64,000 bases of DNA from CAIWHR01 sp963724975 (GTDB taxonomy: Bacteria; Pseudomonadota; Gammaproteobacteria; Burkholderiales; Casimicrobiaceae), in assembly GCA_963724975.1 (NCBI GenBank), contig CAVRXB010000001.1, forward strand, positions 496,001 through 560,000, written 5' to 3'. This document shows, piece by piece, positions 8,954 through 18,451 of this stretch. The notes beneath the pieces were generated by a model. The model saw only the letters and a program-made list of their open reading frames with translations, did no database searches and was not told the origin of the DNA. Within the stretch, counting starts at the first letter, position 1, and every line of letters starts with the position of its first letter. The position numbers and the translations under genes are program-made.

Positions 8954-9953
8954 GGCGTTTGGACGCAATTCGATGCGGGTCGGTTCGCTTCGAACGTTGG
9001 ATTATTGCACGAGTGAGGCTGCGGCGGAGCGCAGCGGCCTGCTGCTCGATGTGTGCGAGCACGCGCAGGGCAAGATCCGGTACGGTCGGGTCGAAGATCG
9101 TCGCCGACGTCGAGCGCAACCAGGTGAATTGGCGCTTTGCGAGCTGGCGGGTAGCGGCGATGCCTCGCGCCCGAAGCGTCGTCGCGTCGATCGTGCCGTC
9201 GATGAAGTCCCAAGCCTGGCGATAGCCGACGCAGCGCATCGACGGAAGCTGGGGCGTGAGCGCATAGCGGGCACGCAGGCCGCGGAGCTCGTCGACGATC
9301 CCCGCAGCGAGCATTGCATCAAATCGCGCCGCGATGGCCGAGTGAAGCTGTGCCCGGTCGGGCGGCACGATCGCGACGGCAATCGCCGGCCCCAGCGCCG
9401 TCGTCGCTTCACGGGCGCCATGCAGCCTCGACAGCGGAAAGCCCGTAAGTTCGAAGACTTCGAGCGCGCGCTGTATTCGCTGCGCATCGGCCGGGTTCAG
9501 CCGGCTCGCCGTCGCGGCATCGACCTTCGCCAGCATCGCGTGCACGGCCGGCCACCCTTCCGCCGCCGCGCGCGCGTCGATCCGCGCCCGCACCTCCGGG
9601 TTGGCACGCGGCAACGCGCTCAGCCCTTCGACCAATGCCTTGAAGTAGAGCATCGTGCCGCCGACGTACAGCGGCAATCGTCCGCGGGCGCGGATCTCGG
9701 TCGCCGCCGCGAGCGCGTCCGACCGGAACCGGGCCGCCGAGTAAGACTCGGTCGGCTCGACGATGTCGACCAAGTGATGCGCGACGCGAGCGCGCGACGC
9801 GGCGTCCGGCTTGGCGGTGCCGATGTCCATTCCGCGATAGATCTGCGCGGAGTCGACGCTGACGATCTCAGCGTTGAGCCGATCGGCCAGCGCGAGCGCG
9901 AGCGCACTCTTGCCCGACGCGGTCGGGCCCATCAACAACACCGAAGGGCTCAT
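8616..9953 (-). CDS. miaA: tRNA dimethylallyltransferase MiaA, with doubtful 3' extension
   Basis: Prenylates A37 of tRNAs reading UNN codons. P-loop GPTASGKS at the N-terminus, then DSAQIYRGMDIGTAKP and LYVGGTMLYFKAL; the conserved part ends near residue 305 (about 9030). As given, the frame does not stop there but runs another 130 codons into the leuC coding region (stop at 8616), which is not expected for MiaA (usually 300-320 residues). The frame one base further on stops at 9002, so a single extra base around 9015-9030 would restore a normal 316-residue MiaA ending 48 bases before leuC. It follows mutL after 12 bases, the classical mutL-miaA pair. Confidence 0.85.
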   Translation of the reverse strand: MSPSVLLMGPTASGKSALALALADRLNAEIVSVDSAQIYRGMDIGTAKPDAASRARVAHHLVDIVEPTESYSAARFRSDALAAATEIRARGRLPLYVGGTMLYFKALVEGLSALPRANPEVRARIDARAAAEGWPAVHAMLAKVDAATASRLNPADAQRIQRALEVFELTGFPLSRLHGAREATTALGPAIAVAIVPPDRAQLHSAIAARFDAMLAAGIVDELRGLRARYALTPQLPSMRCVGYRQAWDFIDGTIDATTLRARGIAATRQLAKRQFTWLRSTSATIFDPTVPDLALRVLAHIEQQAAALRRSLTRAIIQRSKRTDPHRIASKRHASAHSLRQAVGKSCRSHRGGRHRASVYRSPPRARSHEPASVRGSQARRAQAVARRFDCRHGRSQHADAALGSRDRRSHFAAYKSRRSTPTSVLPARKPIFHSATSGRASSM

Positions 9954-9965
9954 CGGAAATCGCCG

Positions 9966-11765
9966 CTAGCGACCGCGCATGAAGAGGCGATCCAGGTCGG
10001 CGAGACTGAGTTGATACCACGTCGGCCGTCCGTGGTTGCACTGGCCCGCGCGTTCGGTTGCCTCCATTTCGCGCAGCAGCGCGTTCATCTCCAGCACCGT
10101 GAGGCTGCGGTTCGCGCGCACCGCTGCATGACAAGCCATCGTCGACAAGAGCTCGTCACGATGCGCGGCGAGCACTTCACTGCCGCCGAATTCGCGCAAT
10201 TCCGACAGCACCGCGTGCGCGAGTGCCGCTGCATCGGCATCGGCAAGCGGCGCCGGAATGCCCCGCACCGCGAGCGCCGATGGTCCGATCGCCGTGATGG
10301 AAAAGCCAAGGCGATCGAGTGTCGCGGCATGCTCGTCGGCGGCAGCGACTTCAAGCGGTGTCGCGGTGAACGTCGCCGGAACAAGCAGCGGCTGTACCGG
10401 CATGCGCTCGTCCGCCGCGGCTTTCAATCGCTCGTAGACGATTCGTTCGTGGGCGGCATGCATGTCAACGAGCACGAGGCCGTTGCCATTCTGGGCGAGC
10501 ACGAAGATGCCGTGCAGCTGCGCCAGCGCGAAACCGAGCGGATGGTCGTCGGCGGTGGCGGGGAGGTCCGGTTTATCTCCGGTCGGCGGCGGACGTTCGC
10601 CGAAAAGCCGCGCATAGAACGCTGCGGGCTCGCCGGCATCGAGCGACATCGTACGTTGCTGCGCTGGCGTGTAGGGCCACGGACGCGCAGGCGCTGTCAC
10701 GGTCTCATGCGCAGGTGCGAGCGGCGGCGTGCGCGCGGCGGCGAGGCCGAGCCGGTCGGAAGCCGAAACGGCAGGCTGCTCGGCACCCGTCACAGCGAGC
10801 GCCCGCTCCACCGCGTAGCGGACGAACTGATGCACGGCGCCCGACTCGCGAAAACGCACTTCTGTTTTCTGCGGATGCACGTTGACGTCGACTTGCCGCG
10901 GATCGAGCGAGAGCCAGAGCGCGTACGCCGGCTGGCGCTCGTGATGCAGCACATCGCGATACGCCTCGCGCAGCGCATGGGCAAGCACGCGGTCGCGCAC
11001 GTAGCGGCCATTGACGAAGGTGTACTGACCCTGTGCCTGCGCAGCGTACGCCGGCCGAACTGCGAAGCCGGCCATGGAGAGCGGACCGGCGCGGGCGTCC
11101 ACCTGCGCCGCGCTCGCCGCAAAGTCGTCGCCCAGGAGCGCCTCAACGCGCGCGCGACGGCCCTGCGCGAGCAACCGATAGACGACGCGGTCGTTGTGCT
11201 GCAGCGTAAAGCCGACGTCCGGGTGCGCGAGGGCTACGCGCCGAAATGCTTCCTCGCAGTGGCCCCACTCCGTCGCCCCGGTGCGCAGGAACTTTCGTCG
11301 CGCGGGCGTGTTGTAGTAGAGCTCGTGCACGGTCACCGTCGTGCCGGCCGCGATCGCAGCGGGCGCCGTTACGCCAACGCTACCGCCTTCTACTTCGATC
11401 CGCCACGCGTGCGGCTTGCCCGCTGCTCGGGACGCGAGCGCCAAGCGGGATACGGCGCCGATCGACGCCAGCGCTTCGCCGCGGAAGCCGAGCGTTGCAA
11501 TCGCCGCAAGATCGTCAGCGGTTGCGAGTTTCGACGTCGCGTGGCGGGCAACCGCAAGGTGCAGCTCTTCGCGCTCGATGCCGGCGCCGTTGTCGGCCAC
11601 GCGAATGCGCTCGATGCCACCGCCCGCGAGATCGACATCGATTTGCGTCGCGCCGGAATCGAGCGCATTTTCGAGCAGCTCCTTCAACGCCGCTGCCGGA
11701 CGTTCGACGACCTCGCCGGCAGCGATCTGGTTGATCAGATGATCGGTCAGCGCGCGGATCGGCAT
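9966..11765 (-). CDS. mutL: DNA mismatch repair protein MutL (endonuclease-type)
   Basis: Links MutS mismatch recognition to strand incision. N-terminal GHKL ATPase: NQIAAGEVVERPAAALKELL, DNGAGI, GFRGEALASI. A linker is followed by the C-terminal dimerisation domain, which carries the latent endonuclease motif in the form DMHAAHERIVYE, with ACHAAVRAN and CNHGRP as further metal-site motifs. This is the nicking MutL class rather than the MutH-dependent enterobacterial class. 599 residues. Start at the ATG at 11765; no strong ribosome site is visible. Operon with miaA downstream. Confidence 0.95.
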   Translation of the reverse strand: MPIRALTDHLINQIAAGEVVERPAAALKELLENALDSGATQIDVDLAGGGIERIRVADNGAGIEREELHLAVARHATSKLATADDLAAIATLGFRGEALASIGAVSRLALASRAAGKPHAWRIEVEGGSVGVTAPAAIAAGTTVTVHELYYNTPARRKFLRTGATEWGHCEEAFRRVALAHPDVGFTLQHNDRVVYRLLAQGRRARVEALLGDDFAASAAQVDARAGPLSMAGFAVRPAYAAQAQGQYTFVNGRYVRDRVLAHALREAYRDVLHHERQPAYALWLSLDPRQVDVNVHPQKTEVRFRESGAVHQFVRYAVERALAVTGAEQPAVSASDRLGLAAARTPPLAPAHETVTAPARPWPYTPAQQRTMSLDAGEPAAFYARLFGERPPPTGDKPDLPATADDHPLGFALAQLHGIFVLAQNGNGLVLVDMHAAHERIVYERLKAAADERMPVQPLLVPATFTATPLEVAAADEHAATLDRLGFSITAIGPSALAVRGIPAPLADADAAALAHAVLSELREFGGSEVLAAHRDELLSTMACHAAVRANRSLTVLEMNALLREMEATERAGQCNHGRPTWYQLSLADLDRLFMRGR

Positions 11766-11771
11766 CGGAGG

Positions 11772-12479
11772 CTAGCGGACGAGCCCGCTCGACCAGCGCG
11801 CATAGACGTCATCCGCAACGGCATGTAGGGCGTCGATGCGGGCGGGAAGATCGCGTCGGATGTCGTCGGCGCTCTGCACGGCGTCGCTTGATTTTTTCGG
11901 AAGCTCATTGGCACCGCTCGCAAGCCACGTCGCGACAAGATCAGGCGTCATCTCGATGTGGCACTGGAAGCCGATGTGCACGTCGTCGACGACATACGCC
12001 TGGTCCTTGTTGAAGCCGTTGGTCAACACACGCGTGGCGCCCGGCGGCAGTGCAAACGCGTCGTAGTGCCACTGGAACGTCGTGAAACGGTCGCGGCCGC
12101 CGAACCACTTGGCGCGCGCGTCGTCATCGGTCGCCCGCACGTCGACCCAGCCGATCTCCGCGACCGGAGCGCGCGTGACCTGCGCGCCCAGCGCCTTCGC
12201 CAGCATCTGGCCGCCCAGGCAATGGCCCAGCACCGGAACGGCTGTCGCGACGCTTTCGCGCAACAAATCGCACACCGGTGCGACCCAAGGCTCGTCGTCG
12301 TTGACGCTCATCGGTCCGCCCATCATTGCGATGCCGGCAAATGCGCGCGGGTCGCCAGGAACGGCAGCGCCCGCATCGAGAGGCACGAGGGTCCACGGGA
12401 CACGGCGCCGATCGAGCCACTCCGCAAAATAAGCGGGGCCTTCGGTCGGCGAAAAGCGGAGGACGGCGACGGGGCGCAT
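11772..12479 (-). CDS. Class I glutamine amidotransferase-like protein
   Basis: 235-residue GMP-synthase-like GATase domain with no attached synthetase, so the acceptor substrate is unknown. Nucleophile Cys87 in GHCLGGQ, and the catalytic His/Glu pair in FQCHIEMT; an oxyanion-type MMGGPMS segment precedes them. The start is the ATG at 12479 (MRPVAVLRFSPTEGPAYF); the open frame continues further upstream but would run across the divergent promoter region and into the peptidase gene. The stop is only six bases from the mutL start, so it probably leads a mutL-miaA transcript. Confidence 0.85.
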   Translation of the reverse strand: MRPVAVLRFSPTEGPAYFAEWLDRRRVPWTLVPLDAGAAVPGDPRAFAGIAMMGGPMSVNDDEPWVAPVCDLLRESVATAVPVLGHCLGGQMLAKALGAQVTRAPVAEIGWVDVRATDDDARAKWFGGRDRFTTFQWHYDAFALPPGATRVLTNGFNKDQAYVVDDVHIGFQCHIEMTPDLVATWLASGANELPKKSSDAVQSADDIRRDLPARIDALHAVADDVYARWSSGLVR

Positions 12480-12567
12480 CGGGATCGGCGAGCTCGCGGC
12501 CGAAGCGGGTAAGATTTCCAATTTTATCAGTCGGCGCGGCTGCGCTCGGCGTTCTCGAAGGATTTTC
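12480..12567. promoter_or_regulatory. Divergent promoter region, amidotransferase / S9 peptidase
   Basis: 88 bases between two divergent starts. It must hold both promoters if neither lies inside the genes. A short AT-richer patch (AATTTTATCAG around 12519-12530) is a possible -10 area for the plus-strand gene; I cannot define boxes with confidence. Confidence 0.35.
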
Positions 12568-14556
12568 ATGCACAAGCTTCTTAATCGCGCGGAATGGAGG
12601 CTCGCCGCCGTCGCATTGGGGGTTCTCTTCGCGGGAGCAATGGCGTGCGCGCAGGATGGCGTCGTCGCGCCGAACGCCCATCTCAAAGCCGATGGCATCC
12701 CGCCGATCTCGGCCGCGCTTGCGGCAACGGTCGCGCCGTATACCGAATTCCGGCCGCGAGCCTTTGCCTCGTGGCATCCGGAAAAACGGGAGATGATCGT
12801 CGCGACGCGCGCCACGAATACCGCACAGCTGTTCCGGATCGGCGCCCCGCTCGCCTCCCCGGCGCAACTCACCGACTTCAGCGATCCGGTGCGTTTCGGC
12901 GCGTGGTGGGCGCCCCGACCGGACACGCTCGTCTTCACGCGGGACACCGGCGGCAACGAGCAGAACCAGATCTATCGCCAGGACCCTGGCGGAAAAGAGC
13001 CCGTCCTGCTGACCGATCCTGCGCGCACGCACAGTCCGCTCGCCATCAATCGTGCGCGCAACCGGCTCCTTGTTGCGTCGACCGATCTCGACAAAACGGG
13101 CCGGCGCGAAAATCCGACCCTCGACCTCTCGCTGCTCGACCCATTGAACCCTTCGGGGCCGCGGAAAATCGCAACGCTCCCGGGCACCGGCTGGTTTGCC
13201 GCGAATTTTTCGTTCGACGACCGCCAACTTGCGTTGATCGAGTTCAAATCAGTCAACGAAACTTTCGTGTGGGTCGTCGATGTCGCCTCTGGCGAGCGCC
13301 GCCGCGTGTTTCCCGCCGCGGCCGACGCGCCAACGCCACCGATCGCGACCGAAGATGCTGAATTCAGCCGCGACGGCAAGGGGCTTTTCGTGACGACGGA
13401 TCGCGACGGCGAATTCCGGCGCTCCGCGTACCTCGATTTCGCCACCGGCAAGCTCGATTATTTCGGGCCGGACAACTGGGACACCGAGGAGCTTGCCGTT
13501 TCGCCCGACGGGAAGACGATCGCCGCGATTACCAACGAAGCCGGGGTGGGTGTTCTGCGGCTTTACGCGGCCGACACGCGCCGCGAGTTGCCGCGCCCCG
13601 CCGTTCCAATTGGCACCGTAAAGGGCGTGCGGTGGCACGACAATTCGCGTCTGCTCGCGTTCAATCTCGATTCGGCGCAAAGCCCCGGCGATGTCTACGC
13701 GCTCGACGCCACGACCGGAAAAGTCGAGCGCTGGACCGAAAGCAGCGTGGAGGGCCTCGGCCCCATGACATTCCAGGCCCCGATGCCGATCGAGTGGAAG
13801 AGTTTCGATGGCCGCTCAATCGGCGGATTCATCGTCCGGCCGCCGCGAAAGTTCGAAGGGCCGCGCCCGGTGCTGATTCAGATCCATGGCGGGCCCGAAG
13901 CCCACGCCCGGCCCGGGTTCATCGGCCGCTGGAATTATTACGTCAACGAGCTCGGCATCGCCATCATCCAGCCCAACGTGCGCGGTTCGACCGGGTACGG
14001 CAAGACGTTCGTCTCGCTCGACAACGGCGCCCGGCGTGAAGACTCGGTGCGCGACATCGGCGCGCTGCTCGATTGGATCGCGAAGCAGCCCGATCTCGAT
14101 CCCGCGCGCGTCGTCGTTGCCGGAGGCAGCTACGGCGGCTACATGAGCCTTGCCGTCGCCACGCATTACGCCGACCGCATCGCCGGCTCGATCGACAACG
14201 TCGGAATTGCGAATTTCGTCACTTTTCTCGAGCGCACCGAAAGCTACCGGCGCGACTTGCGCCGCGTCGAATACGGCGATGAACGCGATCCGGCGATGAA
14301 CGAATTCCTGACGCGGATCTCGCCCGTCAACAATGCCGCGAAAATCAAGCGGCCGTTGTTCGTGGCGCATGGCAGGAACGATCCTCGCGTGCCCTACACC
14401 GAGGCCGAGCAGATCGTCGAAACGGTGAAGAAGAACGGCGTGCCGGTGTGGTACCTGCTCGCCGACAACGAGGGCCACGGCTTTGCGCGGAAGGAGAACG
14501 CCGACTTCTACTTCCAGGTGACGATCCGGTTCCTGCAGGAAACCGCGCTCAAGTAG
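12568..14556 (+). CDS. S9 family prolyl-oligopeptidase-type peptidase, exported
   Basis: 662-residue serine peptidase (acylaminoacyl-peptidase/DPP-like). A signal peptide (cleavage near AMACAQ) predicts a periplasmic protein. A beta-propeller of WD/PD40-like repeats occupies roughly residues 60-400 and the alpha/beta-hydrolase domain the rest. Catalytic triad: Ser521 in GGSYGGY, Asp605 in GRNDPRVP, His637 in EGHGF; the oxyanion region is IHGGPEAHARPG. The start ATG follows AAGGA. Expressed away from the amidotransferase and converging on folE2. Confidence 0.92.
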   Translation: MHKLLNRAEWRLAAVALGVLFAGAMACAQDGVVAPNAHLKADGIPPISAALAATVAPYTEFRPRAFASWHPEKREMIVATRATNTAQLFRIGAPLASPAQLTDFSDPVRFGAWWAPRPDTLVFTRDTGGNEQNQIYRQDPGGKEPVLLTDPARTHSPLAINRARNRLLVASTDLDKTGRRENPTLDLSLLDPLNPSGPRKIATLPGTGWFAANFSFDDRQLALIEFKSVNETFVWVVDVASGERRRVFPAAADAPTPPIATEDAEFSRDGKGLFVTTDRDGEFRRSAYLDFATGKLDYFGPDNWDTEELAVSPDGKTIAAITNEAGVGVLRLYAADTRRELPRPAVPIGTVKGVRWHDNSRLLAFNLDSAQSPGDVYALDATTGKVERWTESSVEGLGPMTFQAPMPIEWKSFDGRSIGGFIVRPPRKFEGPRPVLIQIHGGPEAHARPGFIGRWNYYVNELGIAIIQPNVRGSTGYGKTFVSLDNGARREDSVRDIGALLDWIAKQPDLDPARVVVAGGSYGGYMSLAVATHYADRIAGSIDNVGIANFVTFLERTESYRRDLRRVEYGDERDPAMNEFLTRISPVNNAAKIKRPLFVAHGRNDPRVPYTEAEQIVETVKKNGVPVWYLLADNEGHGFARKENADFYFQVTIRFLQETALK

Positions 14557-14565
14557 GCGGGTCTG

Positions 14566-15384
14566 CTAGAGGCCGCGCACGATGCGCGCGTATGCGGAGT
14601 GGTTGTGGATCGATTCGAAATTCTCGGCTTCTACCGCAAAGCCATCCACGCGCGGGTCTGCGGCAAGACGTGCGGCAACCCCGCGCACCAGGTCTTCGAC
14701 GAACTTGGGATTGTTGTAGGCGTGCTCGGTAACGTATTTCTCATCGGCGCGCTTCAAGAGGCCGTAGAGCTCGCACGACGCCTCCTCTTCCGCCACCCGG
14801 ATCATTTCGGTCAGGAATAGAGGCGAGCCCGGTCGCACCGTGATCGTGACGGTGGAGCGTTGGTTGTGCGCGCCATACTCCGAAATTTCCTTCGAGCACG
14901 GGCACAGCGAAGTGACCGGCACCGCGACTGTCTGCGTCTGCCGATATTCGTTGCCGTCGAGCTCGCCTTCGAGGCGAACTTCGTAGTCGAGAAGGCTTGC
15001 TACCCCGGACACCGGCGCGGACTTCCGGATGAAATACGGAAACGAGAGCTCGATGCGCCCCCCGGGCGCCTCAAGGAGGACGACCAGCGCGTCGAGCAGG
15101 CCGCGCAGCGCGTGCACCGACAGCGGCGGTTCACCCGGCGCGCTCACGGATTCGAGCAACGCGACGAGCCGCGACATATGCGTGCCCTTGCGGTCCGGCG
15201 GCAGCGCGACGTAAACGTTGCAATTCGCGATCGTCGGACGTGCCACGCCGTCGGCGTCGACAAACGTCAGCGGGTACCGCAATCCGCGGATGCCGACCTG
15301 ATCGATCGCGATGTCGCGCTCGTCGCTCCCGGACTGCACGTCGGGAATCGGGAAGATCGTCTGCGGGCGCTCTGGCCGGTTCAT
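14566..15384 (-). CDS. folE2: GTP cyclohydrolase FolE2 (type IB)
   Basis: Makes 7,8-dihydroneopterin triphosphate from GTP, the first step of folate (and queuosine-type) synthesis; the IB enzyme is metal-promiscuous. 272 residues, ending YARIVRGL. The conserved metal-site Cys is in TSLCPCSKEISEYGAHNQR; also SRLVALLE and the Glu-rich VAEEEASCELYGLLKR. It lies 43 bases downstream of dxs on the same strand, a common betaproteobacterial arrangement. Confidence 0.93.
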   Translation of the reverse strand: MNRPERPQTIFPIPDVQSGSDERDIAIDQVGIRGLRYPLTFVDADGVARPTIANCNVYVALPPDRKGTHMSRLVALLESVSAPGEPPLSVHALRGLLDALVVLLEAPGGRIELSFPYFIRKSAPVSGVASLLDYEVRLEGELDGNEYRQTQTVAVPVTSLCPCSKEISEYGAHNQRSTVTITVRPGSPLFLTEMIRVAEEEASCELYGLLKRADEKYVTEHAYNNPKFVEDLVRGVAARLAADPRVDGFAVEAENFESIHNHSAYARIVRGL

Positions 15385-15427
15385 GGGGTTGAATTGTAAT
15401 CCAGGGACGTCGAGGCAGACTCCCCGG

Positions 15428-17317
15428 CTAAGCCGCAGGCTTGCGGACCACCTCGGGACGCCGGTAGCCGAAGCGCGCCTGGACGGCAGCTACGATGCCG
15501 GCGGCATCCAACCCGCACAAAGCGAGCAGCTCGGCGGGGTCCCCATGATCGATGAACGCATCGGGCAGACCGAGTTGCAGCAGGGGAATCTCGATGCCAG
15601 CCGCGGCGAGCGCCTCGGCGACCGCGCTGCCCGCGCCGCCCATGACGACGTTTTCCTCGATCGTGACGAGTGCATCGTGGCGATTCGCGAGCTCGGCGAC
15701 AAGTGCGGTGTCGAGCGGCTTGACGAAGCGCATATTGGCGACGGTCGCGTCGAGCTCATCGCCCGCAGCGAGCGCGTGGCGAAGCACCGCACCGAACCCG
15801 AGGATGGCGACGCGGTCGGCGCGCCGCGACGACATCCGGCGCACGTCCCCCTTGCCCACCGGCAGCGCCGTCATCTGCGTGTCGACCGCAACACCGGGGC
15901 CCGCGCCGCGCGGATAGCGAACCGCAGCGGGCGTGTCGAGCGTGAACGCCGTGTACAGCATCTGCCGGCATTCGTTCTCGTCCGCGGGCGCCATCACCGT
16001 CATGTTGGGGACGCACCTCAGATAGGCAAGATCGTAGGCGCCGATGTGCGTCGCTCCGTCGGCACCGACGATGCCGCCGCGATCGATTGCGAAGACCACC
16101 GGCAGATTCTGCAGCGCGACGTCGTGGATCAGCTGATCGTACGCGCGCTGCAGGAACGTCGAATAGATGGCGACGACAGGCTTCATGCCCTCGCACGCGA
16201 GTCCTGCCGCGAACGTCACCGCGTGCTGCTCGGCGATGCCCACATCGAAATAGCGGGTGGGATATTCGTGCGAGAAACGCACGAGCCCGGAACCTTCGCG
16301 CATCGCGGGGGTGATCGCAACGAGGCGCTCGTCGCGCGCCGCCATGTCGCACACCCAGTCGCCGAAAATCTGCGTGTAGGCAGGTTTCGCGGGCGCTTTC
16401 GGCGTGAAACCCACTGCCGGGTCGAACTTGGTCACGCCGTGGTAGAGGATCGGGTCGTCCTCCGCGCGCGCGTAACCATAGCCTTTTTTGGTGATCACGT
16501 GCAGCAGCTGCGGACCCTTCAATGCCTTCACGTTGCCGAGCGTGCGCACGAGCGCGTCGACATCGTGGCCGTCGATCGGACCGATGTAGTTGAAGCCGAA
16601 TTCCTCGAACAGCGTGCCGGGCAGCACCATCCCCTTCATGTGCTCTTCCCAGCGCTTCGCGAGCTCCTTGACGGGCGGAACTTTCGACAGCACCTCCTTG
16701 CCGCCGCGACGCATCGTGTTGTAGAGGCGCGACGATAGAAGGCGCGCGAGGTAGCTGTTGAGCGCGCCGACGGGCTCGGAGATCGACATCTCGTTGTCGT
16801 TCAGCACGACCAGGAGATCGGCGCCGGCGATGCCCGCATTGTTGAGCGCCTCGAACGCCATTCCGGCGCTCATCGCGCCGTCTCCGATCACCGCGACGAC
16901 GCGCCGCGTCTCTCCGCGCTGCTGCGCTGCGATCGCCATGCCGAGCGCCGCCGAGATCGAGGTCGAGGAATGTGCGGTGCCGAAGGGGTCGTATTCGCTT
17001 TCGGCGCGGCGTGGAAAGCCGGATGGCCCGTCCTTCATCCGGAGCCGGTTCATCTGCGCGCGCCGGCCGGTGAGGATCTTGTGCGCGTACGTCTGATGAC
17101 CGACGTCCCAGACGATCCGGTCATGCGGCGTGTCGAAAATGTAATGCAGCGCGATCGTGAGCTCGACCGTACCGAGGTTTGACGACAAATGGCCGCCCGT
17201 CTGGGCAACCGACGCGACGAGGAACGCCCGCAGCTCGCGCGCCAATTCCGGAAGGTCGGAACGGTCGAGCCGGCGCAGCGCGGCGGGATCGTCGATCTGG
17301 TCGAGGTGTGGATACAT
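15428..17317 (-). CDS. dxs: 1-deoxy-D-xylulose-5-phosphate synthase
   Basis: Thiamine-diphosphate enzyme condensing pyruvate and glyceraldehyde 3-phosphate, the first step of the MEP isoprenoid pathway and a source of thiamine/pyridoxal precursors. 629 residues. N-terminal GGHLSSNLGTVELTIALHY, ThDP-binding GDGAMSAGMAFEALNNAG, catalytic Glu segment FDVGIAEQHAVTFAAG, then YSTFLQRAYDQLIHDV. Start at the ATG at 17317 (MYPHLDQID), five bases after the ispA stop; a longer open frame would read backward through ispA. Operon xseB-ispA-dxs, probably also folE2. Confidence 0.95.
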   Translation of the reverse strand: MYPHLDQIDDPAALRRLDRSDLPELARELRAFLVASVAQTGGHLSSNLGTVELTIALHYIFDTPHDRIVWDVGHQTYAHKILTGRRAQMNRLRMKDGPSGFPRRAESEYDPFGTAHSSTSISAALGMAIAAQQRGETRRVVAVIGDGAMSAGMAFEALNNAGIAGADLLVVLNDNEMSISEPVGALNSYLARLLSSRLYNTMRRGGKEVLSKVPPVKELAKRWEEHMKGMVLPGTLFEEFGFNYIGPIDGHDVDALVRTLGNVKALKGPQLLHVITKKGYGYARAEDDPILYHGVTKFDPAVGFTPKAPAKPAYTQIFGDWVCDMAARDERLVAITPAMREGSGLVRFSHEYPTRYFDVGIAEQHAVTFAAGLACEGMKPVVAIYSTFLQRAYDQLIHDVALQNLPVVFAIDRGGIVGADGATHIGAYDLAYLRCVPNMTVMAPADENECRQMLYTAFTLDTPAAVRYPRGAGPGVAVDTQMTALPVGKGDVRRMSSRRADRVAILGFGAVLRHALAAGDELDATVANMRFVKPLDTALVAELANRHDALVTIEENVVMGGAGSAVAEALAAAGIEIPLLQLGLPDAFIDHGDPAELLALCGLDAAGIVAAVQARFGYRRPEVVRKPAA

Positions 17318-17322
17318 GACGA

Positions 17323-18207
17323 TCAGCGGTCGCGAAGCACGATCCAGTCGGCCAACTCGGAGAGCCGGCGCGCCGGCGCTCCGAGCGGCGTGAGCGCCCC
17401 CTGAGCTTCGACGCGCAATGCCTCCGCGCGTTCCCGGGCCCCCGCGACGCCCAGCAGTGCGACGAACGTCGGCTTGCCTCGCGCGGCGTCCTTCCCTGCC
17501 GTCTTGCCGATAGTGTCCGCGGAGCCTTCGACGTCGAGGACGTCGTCGATGACCTGGAACGCGAGCCCGGCCGCGTTCGCATAGGCGTCCAACGCCTCGC
17601 CCTCCGCGGCTTTGAGCGTTCTTCCGCAACCGGCACCGAGCCGCACCGCCACCCGGATGAGCGCGCCGGTCTTCATTCGATGCATCGTCGTGAGCTCCCC
17701 TAGCGAAAGCGTAGTGCCGACCACGGCGAGATCGATCGCCTGGCCGCCCGCCATTCCACGCCAACCTGCCGCCTCGCCCAGCATCGCACAAGCGCCGCCG
17801 ACGTCGGGCAGGCCGCCGCGCGCGAGCATCGCAAAGGCGAGTGCCTGCAACGCGTCGCCGGCGAGAAGCGCCGTAGCCTCGCCGAACGCGACGTGGCACG
17901 TGGGCTTGCCACGACGCATCGTGTCATCGTCCATGCACGGAAGATCGTCGTGGACCAACGAATAGGCGTGCATGAGCTCGACGGCCGCGGCGACGGAATC
18001 GACGACGTCAGGCGACGCGCCGACAAATTCACCCGCGGCGTAGGCGAGGAGCGGGCGAACCCGCTTGCCGCCGTCCAGCGCGGCGTAGCGCATCGCGGCG
18101 ACAAGCGGCGCAGGACCGTCGCCGGCGGGCAACGAGGTGTCGAGGACGTGTTCGATTCGGCGCTGCCGCTCGCCGGACCAGACGGCTAAAGCAACGTCAG
18201 GGTTCAT
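17323..18207 (-). CDS. ispA: Farnesyl diphosphate synthase (polyprenyl synthetase family)
   Basis: Condenses dimethylallyl/geranyl diphosphate with isopentenyl diphosphate to C15. First Asp-rich motif HDDLPCMDDD, second DDVLD; GGKRVRPLL at the diphosphate site and GKTAGKDAARGK before the C-terminus. 294 residues from the ATG at 18207, which overlaps the last 11 bases of xseB; an in-frame ATG at 18222 would add five residues. Sits between xseB and dxs, the classical order. Confidence 0.93.
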   Translation of the reverse strand: MNPDVALAVWSGERQRRIEHVLDTSLPAGDGPAPLVAAMRYAALDGGKRVRPLLAYAAGEFVGASPDVVDSVAAAVELMHAYSLVHDDLPCMDDDTMRRGKPTCHVAFGEATALLAGDALQALAFAMLARGGLPDVGGACAMLGEAAGWRGMAGGQAIDLAVVGTTLSLGELTTMHRMKTGALIRVAVRLGAGCGRTLKAAEGEALDAYANAAGLAFQVIDDVLDVEGSADTIGKTAGKDAARGKPTFVALLGVAGARERAEALRVEAQGALTPLGAPARRLSELADWIVLRDR

Positions 18208-18451
18208 CGCGGCCGGCAGCATCGGCGTCGGCCGCCTCGAAGGTCTTCAGCACACCTTTTTCGAGTACGAGCACCTGTTGCTGCGCGTCCTTCAGCGTCG
18301 TCTGGCAATACTGCAGCAATTCGGCGCCCCGTTTATACGCCGCCAGCGACTCCTTGAGCGGCAGCTTCCCGCCTTCCATCGTGGCGACGATTTCCTCGAG
18401 CTCGGCGAGCGCGGCCTCGAAGCTTGACGGAGGATCGGGTTGCCTGGTCAT
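18197..18451 (-). CDS. xseB: Exodeoxyribonuclease VII small subunit
   Basis: 84-residue helical partner of XseA in single-strand exonuclease VII. The motif SFEAALAELEEIVATMEGGKLPLKESLAAYKRG is diagnostic of the family; the rest is amphipathic helix (LLQYCQTTLKDAQQQV) and an acidic tail. xseA is not in the window. First gene of the xseB-ispA-dxs group. Confidence 0.93.
   Translation of the reverse strand: MTRQPDPPSSFEAALAELEEIVATMEGGKLPLKESLAAYKRGAELLQYCQTTLKDAQQQVLVLEKGVLKTFEAADADAAGRDEP

Noticed and set aside
8940..11828. 962-codon plus-strand frame opposite miaA and mutL
   Set aside because: Shadow of GC-rich codon bias; Arg-rich with no domain signature, and both minus-strand genes are clearly real.
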